The position numbers and the translations under genes are program-made. A stretch of DNA of 64,000 bases. Origin: Chromera velia (Eukaryota; Sar; Chromeraceae). The notes below the pieces were generated by a model. The model saw only the letters and a program-made list of their open reading frames with translations. It had not been told where the DNA came from and did no database searches. Below, in pieces: positions 26,743-37,873 of this stretch (the first letter of the stretch is position 1; every line of letters begins with the position of its first letter). The stretch spans positions 31,034 through 95,033 of the forward strand of contig JAHBMJ010001295.1 of assembly GCA_018398765.1 (NCBI GenBank), written 5' to 3'.

Positions 26743-28056
26743 TTACAGAGTTTCTTCCGTCAAGTCAGGCCGGGCCCCAGCCAGTGCTGCGTCTGTCCCT
26801 ACGTCTGTTCGCACCCCCCTCGGAAGATTCACGGCCCCAAGACGGGCTGAGCCGCTTGGCGCACGAGAGGGGGGGGTCGAGGCCACAAAAGACGAACGGT
26901 CTGTAGCCCACTCATTGGGTGCCTCGCAAGAGTGGTTTCTCGTCTGTCCGAGAGGCTCAGGATCAGATGCCGAAAAGTTCTCGGAAGAAGAAGAAGAGGA
27001 CTGAGCTTCTGCACTCGCAATACCATTCAATCGACTCTGGCGACCGTCTGTGGGGGGGCATGCTCTGCTATGTGCAACGGTGGAGGTGTCACACAAGTTC
27101 TGCCGCTGGTCCTCGTCCCCCTTCTTCTGCTTGTGATCATCTCCAACTCCGTCAGCTTCACCCTCTTCTACAGCAGTCGCTCTTGCGGCTGCGACGGGAT
27201 CTTCCTGTTGGACCTGAACGCCCGACTGGTGGCGAGTGGGACACGGACAAAAACGACAACGCAATCTCCAAATCAATGCAAACCCGCCAATTATGATACA
27301 AAGGGAAACCCCCCCAATGATCCAAAACATCTCCCAGAAGACCGACTGATTTTCCTGAGCCTTGCAATCTTTCGCATCCTCTGACAGACAGCACGATTTG
27401 CCTTCTCGGTCCTTCCCAAAACCGTCGCGGCAGCACTCACTTGAGCCTTCTGTGAGACAACACGATTCCCCCGTCTCCTTCTTTCCAAAACCGTCGAGAC
27501 AGCATTCTTCGGAACCCTCTTGAAGGCAGCACGGTTCGCCTTTCTCGTCCCCCCCAATTCCCTGCGGACAGCACTCCTGGGTGGAGACGGATGACATTGA
27601 AAGAGAACGAAGAGACGCCGTCTTCATGACAAAATCGGAGACGGGGGAATCAAAACTGTCTGTCTTGACACAGCACGGATCTCCGGTCTTCACCTCCTTT
27701 CCGGAACAGGAATACCCTTTCGGACAGCAGTGAGCAATTTGCAGATGCCCCCCACACAATCCTTTCTCCTCACAACAGTTGAACTGACAATCGGTTCTCT
27801 GAAAACAGGGAGAGCTTCGCTTGAGCTTCTCCAAGGAGCTCGTGAGGCATCGGCACCGCTGCGTAGACGGCCTGTCAAGGGAGTGGATCCCCGAATCTGC
27901 CAGACACACCTCGTCTACAGGACATGTCTCCTTCTTGCAGGGACTCTCCAGCATTGTGCAGTGGAGCTGGATCGCCCTAGGCATGTTCTCCAGAGCTGAG
28001 ATTGAGAGCGTTAAGGGAAACGCGAAAAAAAACAGAACTCGCATGGCGTTCGACAT
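26743..28056 (-). CDS. Cys-rich single-pass membrane protein with CC repeats
   Basis: Intronless frame of 437 codons starting at ATG 28056. Residues 1-20 form a signal peptide (MRVLFFFAFPLTLSI). Residues 30-231 are very Cys-rich, with a granulin-like AHCCPKGYSC near 109-117 and three repeats of about 22 residues at 161-231 (pattern ECC-x2-GxG-x4-GxxCCLxEGS, the last one diverged). Residues 241-264 form one transmembrane helix (FWIIGGVSLCIIIGGFALIW), followed by RCRFCPCP and a 170-residue cytoplasmic tail rich in Ser, Asp and Glu. Topology suggests a disulfide-stabilised surface or secretory-pathway receptor or adhesin; no specific family is recognised. It is divergent from the FNR gene, with 687 bp between starts. 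Confidence 0.75.
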   Translation of the reverse strand: MSNAMRVLFFFAFPLTLSISALENMPRAIQLHCTMLESPCKKETCPVDEVCLADSGIHSLDRPSTQRCRCLTSSLEKLKRSSPCFQRTDCQFNCCEEKGLCGGHLQIAHCCPKGYSCSGKEVKTGDPCCVKTDSFDSPVSDFVMKTASLRSLSMSSVSTQECCPQGIGGDEKGEPCCLQEGSEECCLDGFGKKETGESCCLTEGSSECCRDGFGKDREGKSCCLSEDAKDCKAQENQSVFWEMFWIIGGVSLCIIIGGFALIWRLRCRFCPCPTRHQSGVQVQQEDPVAAARATAVEEGEADGVGDDHKQKKGDEDQRQNLCDTSTVAHSRACPPTDGRQSRLNGIASAEAQSSSSSSENFSASDPEPLGQTRNHSCEAPNEWATDRSSFVASTPPSRAPSGSARLGAVNLPRGVRTDVGTDAALAGARPDLTEETL

Positions 28057-28743
28057 GCCCCCTCTTCTCCCTTTCCTGTTTTTCGAACTGGACGTAACGC
28101 ACTCAAACCCAAAAAAACTTAGGCAAGAAAGCCACTTTTTCGAAATCTCAAAGTGCTTCTAGAACCAATCCACACAAAGCGTGAATGGCTCCGGTCCCAC
28201 AGAGACAGATCAGATTTATGCAACAAGCGTTTTGATCAACAAAACTCAAAAAGCGTCTCTCCGGCCCATATGATCAGTGCTGCCAGTCGAACTGGGCGTT
28301 CATGATCGCAGCAGCGCAGCGCATCTGTTGAGACGACCGAAGGAGAAGAATCGAGGCGACTCATGTGCCAGTGGTCTGACTCACACTGTCGATCGGTCTG
28401 CATGAGAATGTCGCGCGTTCCGAGCTTAATTTGTGAGCTAGGGAGACGCGGTGCATGGAGTTTGCAAGATTTTGCAAGGGGCGCGCTTCGTCCCGCATGC
28501 GGTTCGATCGCGCGCGCGTATCTCACATTTTTTTGCCGGAACTTTCCGGGGTAGACTGAATGACGGACCGCGCCCCGCGCATCGGAACCCCAAAATTCAG
28601 ACTGCGCGTGAAATCAGTGACCATGCACGAAAAGACTGAGCTGAAACGGAGACTGCTCGTCATCTTTCCCTCACTCTCATACCGTCCCAAACCACAGACG
28701 AGGAAGTGTCAGGACCGTTTTTGTTTACAGTAGAGCCCCCACA
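28057..28743. promoter_or_regulatory. Shared intergenic region between divergent genes
   Basis: 687 bp between the starts of the Cys-rich membrane gene (-) and FNR (+). It must hold both promoters and 5' UTRs. No TATA box is obvious. GC-rich words (gcgcgcgcg near 28510) occur. Confidence 0.4.
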
Positions 28744-29808
28744 ATGAAGTTCGCTGCCGTCTCCGCCGCTCTCGCGGCTTTCTCGTCCCAGGTGGACGGT
28801 TTCGTTGTCAGGCCGTCGTCTCTTCGTCACAGGTCTCTTGCCTCCACTGCCTCCGAGGCCACTTCTCTTTTTGCTGAGAAGCAGGACTTTCTCGAGGCCA
28901 CTCCTTACTCTGACATGTCTGGTGTTCCTGTGAATGTTTTCGGAAAGAAGAATCCCTTCGTGGGCAAGGTTAAGAGCGTTAAGAGAATTGTCGGACCCAA
29001 CGCTACCGGAGAGACGTGCCACATCATTATTGAGCACAACAAGGGAATGCCTTACTGGGAGGGTCAGTCTTGGGGTGTCATTCCTCCTGGAATCTCCCCC
29101 AAGAACAACAAGCCTTACGGTGCCCGTCTGTATTCCATCGCCTCCACCCGTTACGGTGATGACTTCACCGGAAACACGGGTTCTCTCTGCGTGCGTCGGG
29201 CCACTTACTGGGACCCTGAGCTCGGTGCTGAGGACCCTGCCAAGAAGGGAGTGTGCTCAAACTTCCTGTGCGACGCACAGCCCGGTGACGAACTCCAGAT
29301 GATTGGGCCTGCCGGAAAGGTGATGCTTCTCCCTGAGGCCACCCCGGATAAGGACATCATCATGGTTGCTACCGGCACCGGCATTGCCCCCTACAGAGGG
29401 TTCCTCCGCCGTATCTTTACTGAGAAGACCCCCTATGCCGACGACTTCAAGGGTCTTGCATGGCTCTTCCTCGGTGTTGCCAACACCGATGCTCTTCTGT
29501 ATGACGAAGAGTGGAAGGCCATGAAGGCTGCCTTCCCCGATAACTTCAGGTACGACTACGCCATCTCTCGTGAGCAGAAGAACAAGGACGGTGGGAAGAT
29601 GTATGTGCAGAACAAGCTCGAGGAGTATGCCTCTGACATCTTTGAGAGAATGAACAACGGTGCCCATATGTATTTCTGTGGGTTGAAGGGTATGATGCCT
29701 CCTATTCTTGATACCCTCAAGAAGGTCGCTGAGTCTCAGGGAATTGACTGGGACTCGAAGTTGAAGGAGTGGAAGGAGAGCAAGCAGTGGCATGTGGAGG
29801 TCTACTAA
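28744..29808 (+). CDS. petH: Plastid ferredoxin--NADP+ reductase
   Basis: Transfers electrons from reduced ferredoxin to NADP+ at the end of photosynthetic electron transport, using FAD. 354 residues, intronless. FAD-binding RLYSIAS is at 128-134, GVCSNFL at 169-175, the NADP-binding [11 protein letters not shown] at 211-221, the AISREQ region at 273-278, FCGLKGM at 311-317, and the C-terminal Tyr of plant-type FNR at 354. The N-terminus is a signal peptide ([19 protein letters not shown]) followed by Phe20 and a Ser/Arg-rich transit stretch, the bipartite leader used for red-lineage complex plastids. The lack of introns is unlike the giant gene and suggests strong expression or a different history. 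Stop is TAA. Confidence 0.97.
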   Translation: MKFAAVSAALAAFSSQVDGFVVRPSSLRHRSLASTASEATSLFAEKQDFLEATPYSDMSGVPVNVFGKKNPFVGKVKSVKRIVGPNATGETCHIIIEHNKGMPYWEGQSWGVIPPGISPKNNKPYGARLYSIASTRYGDDFTGNTGSLCVRRATYWDPELGAEDPAKKGVCSNFLCDAQPGDELQMIGPAGKVMLLPEATPDKDIIMVATGTGIAPYRGFLRRIFTEKTPYADDFKGLAWLFLGVANTDALLYDEEWKAMKAAFPDNFRYDYAISREQKNKDGGKMYVQNKLEEYASDIFERMNNGAHMYFCGLKGMMPPILDTLKKVAESQGIDWDSKLKEWKESKQWHVEVY

Positions 29809-31611
29809 GCAGGGGGACTTGTTCTCTTGTTCAGTAGATTCTTTGTGTGTGTATGACTGTGCGGGCTCTGCGTGGTTCTTTGTTTGTTGGAATGTGATCG
29901 TTCGAATTTCTCGTCTCACTTGGGGGGGGGGCTGTGAGAAAGTGGGTATAGAGGGAAGAGAAGGAGAAAGCTTGTCTGCGAAGCGGGGGCACTTCTCTTC
30001 TCAGCCTACTTTTCTCGCTGAATGGATGGATGGAGTTGGCAAAGGAAATCTCCAATTCTGTTCCTCCACTTCTGTCCCCTTTCCCTTCACCACATCCGTC
30101 GGTTTGTTCGTGTGTGGGTGAGTGGGGGGGTTGGCGGGTCTGAGTTTCTTTCCCTTCCCTTCCTTCCCGTCCACTCTGACTCCCCTTGCCCTCTCTAGTG
30201 CGCCTCGCCCTCTGCCTTGGCGGGGATTTTCGAGTCGTTCCTTCGAGAGGGAGGGAGAAAGGAGGGGCGTGCCCTTCCCCTCACACGAATGATAGCCTGT
30301 CCGTCTCTTTCCGTCCTTGGGATTTCTTCGGTTTAGCTTTCGCACCCTCTCTCACCCTCCCCCCTTCCTCTTCGCTGCTTTGTTTTTGCTTTTGGTCCCC
30401 GGTTTTGAACATCCTTATTGGTTGCGGTGTTGGATGGGAGGCAGGCAGGCAGACGGGGTCTGTGTAGTTTTTGTTTGTGTGGGTACGGGTGAGCCCCTGC
30501 CTGTACTCTGCTGTCCTCTGTCTGTCCTGTCGCGCAGATTGTCTTTTGTTCCTGCCTGATAAAGAGAGGAGGCAAAACAAGAGAGATGATGGAAGGAGAA
30601 GAAGACAAAAAGAAAAAAGTGAGGAACAAGGAGGAGGAAGCCTTCTGTCGTATCATCCCCTCTCACGACCTCCGTCCTTACACGTAGTCATAGTAGTAAT
30701 AGAAGCTGCCGAAAGGCACTTACTTGTCGCAGTCAGTTGTTCCTCTTTTCTGTCGTCCCACCACTGCAGTCTCTTTGTCTGTGGAAGAGGACTGACCCTT
30801 CCCCCCTTCGTCCTGTCATTCGTTTCGTCTGATCAACTAAGTAAATTGTACCGGTTCGCTTTCGACTGCCTCCCCTCCCCGCTGCATGCAGAAAAAAAGA
30901 GAGAGTATCGCTGTGTTTGTCTGGCCAAGCGTCTGCAGAATTGGGTGGCAAATTAAGGGAGAAAGAAAACTAGAAAGACGACTGACTTACCAGTGATGCA
31001 AGAAACAAAAACAAGCTGCATGCAGCCTCCCTGCACTCTGCATTTCCGCAATGCATTGAATGCACGGGACAGATTTTTCAATCTTCTGACCAAAGAATCA
31101 TACAAAAATGTTTACTGTATGATGGTTACTTAACTGGTTACTTAATAGTAACATATGTGCAGTGACACATTGTAATACTAATACATTGCTTTGTTGATAG
31201 AGTTATATTTTCATACTGGCACAGATAACTGCATCAATTCAATTCAATTCATATACATGCAATCAACTTAATTTTAATTGTTTAAGTATATGGTTTCAAA
31301 CTTGAATAAAGATATTTTTTTTTTCAGCTTCGATCTATTGAAAGCAAAATTTTAGGTTTATATGTATTTTTACATATAGTCTTAAGAATTGTATGTACCA
31401 TTATCAGATGTTCACCTGTTTACACTTGTTTTGCATATGCACTGAGTGCCAGTGAACAAAAAATGAACAAAGTGTAGATGTAGCGAACTGTCACAGTACT
31501 GATAATGAACAAACCTAGGAACAAACAACGAACACAAATTTAAGTTTTGTTCACGGTTCACTCTCTCTAACTTAGTAACTTTCTTATAGATCGGAAAAAA
31601 ATTATAATCCT
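29809..31611. other. Spacer downstream of FNR, no gene seen
   Basis: Contains the FNR 3' UTR, then low-complexity C/T-rich sequence to about 30950 and AT-rich sequence after. Overlapping short frames on both strands have no recognisable domain. Confidence 0.5.
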
Positions 31612-32640
31612 AGATGATGATGATGATGATTGAGGGTTAAATCCTAGATTTAGCGACGCCAAATCCCAAGCCACTAGTAAGGCTTTGAGGACAACCCAGA
31701 GCACATATTTATGGGGGGGGGGGATGAGGAAGCCTGCATGCCAATCGGATCGATTCACTTTAACTTGCCTTATCGACAGAATGGACCTTCTTGAGACAGT
31801 CGGCTATAGGTTTGGAACCGCTTCTAGGCAGGATTGTGTACAACAGCAACACCATATCCTTCATTTTCTTCTCATTATCAGAAGTGCCCCTCCTGGTTGC
31901 ACCCATAATACGTTGTGCGATCTGTATTCTTATGTTAATGGGCGCTTTCTACTTTATAATTTCGTATAGTTCTTTCAGCCTGTTCCGTTTCCTTTCTGTG
32001 TCCTTACATTCCGTCAGGACATGAACCTTATCTTTCATTATACGTGAGGGGGACAAACATTTATCGCATAGCCGTTCCGGTTGGGTTCTATCTATATCCC
32101 TCCCTGTGAAAGCCCTGAAAAGCGTACGGAAGCCTAAGGAGGACTGCAACAGACTCTTTGGCAGAGGTTCAACACTGCACTCTATCATTTCACTTCTCGG
32201 ACGCCATTAATTTCTTTTCACTCAGAAGGTGCATGGCCAAACGCTGTCTGGTCAGATTCTCTGATTGGAAAGGGAAGAGATTTACAAGGTGGGGGAAAAT
32301 TCTGTCTCTGTCTCTAACGTTTCTAGTTTGTTCTTTCAACCAGTTGGACAGCCAGGCACCCTCTACGATCTTTTTTACCGCTCTTTTCCTTCTGCCCTTG
32401 CCCTTCCTTTTAAACTTATCCCCCACCGTGCTTCGCAATGGAGGCCACAAAAGGGAGCAATCTGATGGAACGGCCAGCCATTTTACTGTCTTAACGAAGG
32501 GTTCACACGAGCCAGCCAAGCACTCATTCCACACTGCCCGGGGTAGAGCACGGTCGATCGATTTGATACATTCGATGAAGCCCCCACTCAACTTACCAAA
32601 TAGAGAACTGAATGGCTTGAGAAAGAGAGAAAGAAGGGAA
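31612..32640 (-). mobile_element. 5'-truncated LINE fragment, frameshifted
   Basis: Minus-strand relic of a non-LTR retrotransposon 3' part. The frame at 32591-32190 (KRKGKGRRKRAVKKIVEG, then a His/Leu-rich stretch) and the out-of-frame continuation at 32188-31949, with a terminal zinc knuckle (CDKC...HVLTEC), parallel the end of the LINE at 57.2-57.9 kb. A (ATC)n tail follows (31612-31630 on the plus strand). The 5' end is lost near 32640, typical of incomplete reverse transcription. Divergence from the other LINE implies a second family. Confidence 0.7.
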
Positions 32641-32796
32641 GGCGAAAGAAAAGAGTGATAGGAGAGATCAAAACAACATCGAACAAAACGTAACTGTAAT
32701 AAGAAGTCCTAGTAGAAGTCAACACATTAACTAGAACATTAAGAGTATCCCAAAGTAAAACTAAACGTAAATTCTAGCGTAAATTGATGTCCTAGC

Positions 32797-34021
32797 TAGT
32801 GACCATGTTTGATTTGATTATATTTGATTTGATTTGATTTGATTTGATTTGAGCTTCAACCTCAAATATTTAATATTTGAGGTAAGATTTGAGGTTAACC
32901 TCTTAGGGTTCCTCACTGAGTTACTGACTTACTGTCATTCTGATCATTTTTCTCATGACAATAGTTATCAAAACATTTCTGATGTGTGTTTCAAAAATTT
33001 AAAAAATATATATATAAAATTATAAATTATTAGTTCCGTAAAAAAAATATGCCTGTGTGGCAGTGTATATACACTAGTCACTGAGACTCACTCTAGTACT
33101 AATAGAGTTTAAAAACGTAAAATTGATAGATTTAAAATTGTATATGACTTTTTGTTGATACGATAAAGTTAGAGCACGTACCAAAATTGAGGTGACAATC
33201 ACTCAGCTTTATGGCACTTCCTTTTCCTCTTCTTCATGATCACTTTCTTCAATGTGAATCGAATCGATCGGTGGTGGGAGCTGCTGAGAGCTTTTTCTCT
33301 GGCTTTTCGGCTTTCCAGGAGTGGGTGCTCCTGGGCTTCTATTCGGTTGCGGAGAGATGACAACGGGGTGAGACGGAGAACCGCGCACACGTTTGCTATT
33401 GCTGTTGGTGTTGGAACCGTCCTATTTCTGGGCACCTAAGCATCCAGAGTTGGTAAGTTCGGCTACCCTCTGTGCCGCGCCAGGGCCGATAATAAGCCCC
33501 TTGTGTTGGAGGTGAATATATAGAGAGGTCGGTAGCCTTCCTCACCCAGAGTGATGACTTTCTCAGGAGGGGGAAGTTTCCCCCCAGCCTTCTCAGCATT
33601 TGCGTCTGCGGCCGCCTCCTTTGGTTTCAAATTGGTCCTCCCACCGGGCCCTGCAGAAGCGGCCCCCCCTCCAGCACTGTCAGCAGCCCCCCCGCTGCCT
33701 TTTCCCTTGCCTTTCTGGAACTGCTCCACACCGACAGGGAATGTGCTCGCAGCCTTAAAGTTTCGATACTCGGGGTCAGGGGCATACTGCAATCTCTCGT
33801 GGTTCACATCCAAAATGTCCCAGTCATATAGCATGTCTCCGGTGGCGAATCGGTCAAAAGCGGGGTACCTCACCCGTGGATCCGTCTCGTAGGCGACAAT
33901 CTGCTTCTCATGCACCTTCATCAACTTATTAGCCCAGTTCCGTTGAGCGAACGGGAGGAGGCACGTCAGATTGTTCTGAAACCCTAACCACCGGATAGTC
34001 GTATGCGTCTGCAACACACAG

Positions 34022-34055
<34 letters not shown>

Positions 34056-34059
34056 ATAG

Positions 34060-34103
<44 letters not shown>

Positions 34104-35098
34104 AGAAAGAGAGAGAGAGAGAGAGTTGGGAGCAGTGTTAGGAGCAGAAGTCTCTGCACCTTCCCCACAGACGGGAGATCGTAGCGGGGGTCCAGTGCCT
34201 TGACCAGCTTTCGCAATGCCTCGTTTTCTGTGAGATGAGGCCAGCCAGCACTGGCCAGAAAGTCAGTGGTCAGCATATCGCACTTGATTCTCTTCTCATG
34301 CGTCTCTGCATATGGTGCGACCACGGCTTCTGCTTCATCTTTGGTGGGGAAAAACGTTCGCACGTCAGGCTGCTTCGTCCCCCCCGCCCCCTCCGACCAC
34401 TTCTCCTGTCTTTCTTGGAGCAGCTGCACATGTTTGTCAGACATGATCATCAAGCCATGCTGATTGATGAGGTGAGTTTGAAAAGAACTGGTTGCCGCTG
34501 CTGCATACTCACAGCCACAAATAGTTTCTTCTTCCCCCTCAGCTCCTTGTATTTTCACCTGACACTGAATCACATTTGCCCCCTTTTGCACGGACCATAT
34601 TTTTTTTACGTACCCGGCTCTAAAAACAAAATTTAATGCCTCCTTCTTCCCGTTCGACCCTGTTGGATTGTGTGACATGTCTTTACGGGGTGTAAAATGT
34701 TTGCAGACGCTCAAAAAGGGGGCCGTAAAAGATGTTCCAGCACCAGAAAAGTCAACACAGCTGTTCGGAAAAACGTTCAGCTGATCGGTTTACCTCTGCA
34801 TAAAGTAAAAGGGGGTGAAACATCAATTTCAGTGCAGCTCAAAACGTTTTTTTTTTGAGAGCAAACCATCAAGATTTAGGTTTTTTCTGAAATTTTTCAT
34901 TTGAATCAGCATGCGTGATGGATCGGTACTTACAAAAGTTTTTTTGGGACCTTCATATTTGAGGTTGAAAGTCATATTGATCAAATATTTGATCATATTT
35001 GATAGGTCTTTAAACACTAGGTCCTCCCTGGCTGGATATTTGATTTGAGCTTAAGCCCTACCTCAAATCAAATCAAATCAAATCAAACATGGTCACTA
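32797..35098 (-). mobile_element. hAT-type DNA transposon, both ends and 8-bp target duplication present
   Basis: The 2302-bp element has terminal inverted repeats tagtgaccatgtttgatttg on the left and its reverse complement on the right. It is flanked by gtcctagc at 32789-32796 and 35099-35106. The 8-bp duplication and the TAGTG terminus fit the hAT superfamily. Subterminal arrays of ttgat(t/a) repeats lie inside both ends. It encodes a BED-finger protein on the minus strand but no recognisable catalytic core, so it is probably non-autonomous or internally deleted. Confidence 0.88.
33463..34678 (-). CDS. hAT transposase-like protein, BED finger, lacking catalytic core
   Basis: Two exons in phase: 34678-34160 (173 codons from ATG) and 34008-33463. 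The intron carries (TG)n next to its acceptor. Residues about 13-75 look like a BED zinc finger: an aromatic-rich start (FVFRAGYVKKIWSV), a Cys pair (ICGC) and H-x4-H (THLINQH). The following region (LLTTDFLASAGWPHLTENEA, then ALDPRYDLPS) is the usual hAT N-terminal stretch where the transposase passes into its catalytic region. Instead of the RNase H-like fold, exon 2 encodes an unrelated sequence (MLYDWDILDVNHERLQY) and a Gly/Ala-rich tail. An internal deletion or capture is likely. The name rests on the BED region and the element ends. Confidence 0.65.
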
Positions 35099-35334
35099 GT
35101 CCTAGCATTTCAAAAGCTTACGCAACATATTTAAATATATTGATATACAAAAAAAACATAAAAAAAATATGTTGTTAACTAGGTTATTAATTCATTTTTG
35201 ACAGTTTTTTTTCCTTTTCTCAATGCATTATTAAAACTGAATTGCTTAAACAGCTAGCCATATATAATGAAATAACATTATGCAAAAGTGTAACGGCGGC
35301 TTTCTATTATAGCCGCTTCCAAGTGTGGAGTTTA

Positions 35335-37755
35335 CTAGGCATAGATGAGAAGAGACGGCAGTTTCCCTTCTGACCGAGCTTGCCCTAGCAGCTGCTTGAC
35401 TGACTGGGTCACACGGCTGTCACCCCCTTCCTCTTGCGGAGAGACGTACAGCCTCTGTAGATTCGGCAATGAGTCCGGGTTGAGACGGTCGACGAATGCT
35501 GAGACCCCCTCAGCGCTAATTCTGTTGCGCCAGAGGTACAGAGTCTCTAAGTGTGTGCACGAGTGTGCCCTGAACACCTCCCCCAATCTCGTGAGTCTCT
35601 CATCGTCAATCTCGCACTCCGACAGGTCAAGGGATTCCAATTGGGAAAGCTTACTCCCCAGAGACCCCCCACCACTTTCTGTCAGCGAGACTAGAGCTTC
35701 CACCCCCAACCGCCCCCCGACCAATTCGAGAGAAGACACACAGGCGGGGAGTCCCTTCGTGCTCTCGGCAAGTGCACAAATCAGGGGGTCTAGGTCGATG
35801 GGTGACAGACCATCCTGACGACAGAAACGAACGGAACGCACAGGGAGTCCTGGGGGAAATGTGCCTCTTCTCACGCCAGTGCACAGAGCTGGCAGAGTCT
35901 GTTCGTCTAGATCAAACTCACTGTCCCTCATATACTCGAGAGCGGGGAGTTTGCCAGACCCGACCGCGAGCAGTTTGTGCACACTGCGACCGGGGGTTTC
36001 CAGTCTCTTCAGAAAGGGGAGGCCTCTCTCACTCTCAACAACTGCTCGGAGAAGATCCCTCCAACTCTCTTCCCCCGGTGAGCCCAGGTCCAAAACAGAC
36101 GCACGGAAAAAGGCCCCCGCCCGAATACCCTCCGTGAGTCCCCCAACAAAAACGTCTGTGTGGCCAGACAAACGAACCTCTGTGAGATTTCTCAACTTTC
36201 CTGCAATGAGGGTTGAGCCTAGACCTGATGCCTGACCAAAGAGATGACGAACCGACGGAAGAAGACCGAACAATCTTTCTAATTTACCATGAGGTTGGAA
36301 TATCTGGAGAGACGACGCCAACTCGCCACCCTCCATGGAAACGTTCATCAGAAACTTCTCAAAATAACGCAATCCCTCTCTGCTTTCCACTACAGCTGCC
36401 ACCAATGCATCCAACCACAGCCCTTCCACAACCGCCACCCCACCCTTGAAGTCCAACACACGGAGAGCTGGAAGATTGCCGGCCTTAATTCCCGCTGCCA
36501 GCCACAGCAACTCCTCATCAAGGAACATCAGGTTGGGCATAATCAATTCAGAGAACACAGGGAGCGTTGCTGTGCTGAGGGATCTGAAGAAAGCCCCCCC
36601 TGTTTCATCTATTTCCAAAAAGAAATTCGCCTCAGGATTTCCCCCCCCTCCTTCGTCGTCTTCATCTTCTTCTTCATCCTCTCTTTCTTGCACCTCCACC
36701 TTCACCGTCCGAAGGAAACTCAAGAGCCCCGCCTCAATACCCGCCCCCAACAAACCTAGTGCCTCATTCACTAACGCTGCATGACCGACAAACTCCCCCA
36801 AATTCACATCGAGGGCTTCCAACTGGCACCCGCCGCTCTCACTCCCCTCTTCCTCACTTGCTCTTTGTCTGTCTAGGAGCCCTCTGAGGAAGCTGACCAC
36901 TGTCGTTGCACCCTGAAGGGACAAAGTGCGGACAGAGGGGAAGTCTCCCGCAGCCAGTGCACGAAGATCCTCGTCGTATGCCTTGTACAACTGAAGCTGC
37001 ACATCCTCCAGAGAGGAGGAAGAGGGGTTTTCACGGAGGGCATTCAGGAGGAACGACACACACCGGGGGGATGGGAGGCAGACCCTCAGGTGCCTCAACT
37101 GAGGAATGTTATCGAGATTGAGGGCGCTTGTTAGAAGGTCCAGAAAACACTCCTCCCCAACTGTCTTCAAACGCCCCCCCAAATCTAAAGTCCGCAAATT
37201 GGAAAAGATCCCCTTGCTTGATAAGTCAGCCAAGTGTTTGAGGGAGGCATCGGTGAGGCCGCAATCCCGGAGAATCAGCGCTTGGAGGCAGGGCAGACAG
37301 GAGACGGACAAGGCGGACACCAGAGGCCCAAAATGCCCAAGCTGGTTCCCCGACAGATTCACCGCTCTCACAGAGGAGAGACGTGTTTCCTCCAGTGCTT
37401 TGCAGAGCACTTCGAGCTCCTCCCTTTCTATTCCCGTCTCCTCCAGATTCAGAGCCAAGAGAGACGATGCCCTGCCTGTCCTGATCTCTTCTGACAGTGC
37501 ACCAATGCCCTCCAGACCCAGAAGGTTGCCTGCAGGAGGAAAAGAAAGAGGGTCGTGTCACGTGACATGAAACCTGATGAGAGATTCTTTCTGCACGCCG
37601 TTCTCCCTCAGGGATTCTGTCCGTCGTTCTCGTGCCTCAATCATCGGAAAGCAAGCTGATCAGTATTGAGGACACGGTCTCATTGAGAGCAAAATTAGAG
37701 ACTTTCTCGACTGGCTGGGAGGTCTTCCTGATCAAAAGGAAATGACATAACAGGA

Positions 37756-37790
<35 letters not shown>

Positions 37791-37831
37791 ACACACACAC
37801 AGACACACACGCACACACACACACACACACG

Positions 37832-37873
<42 letters not shown>

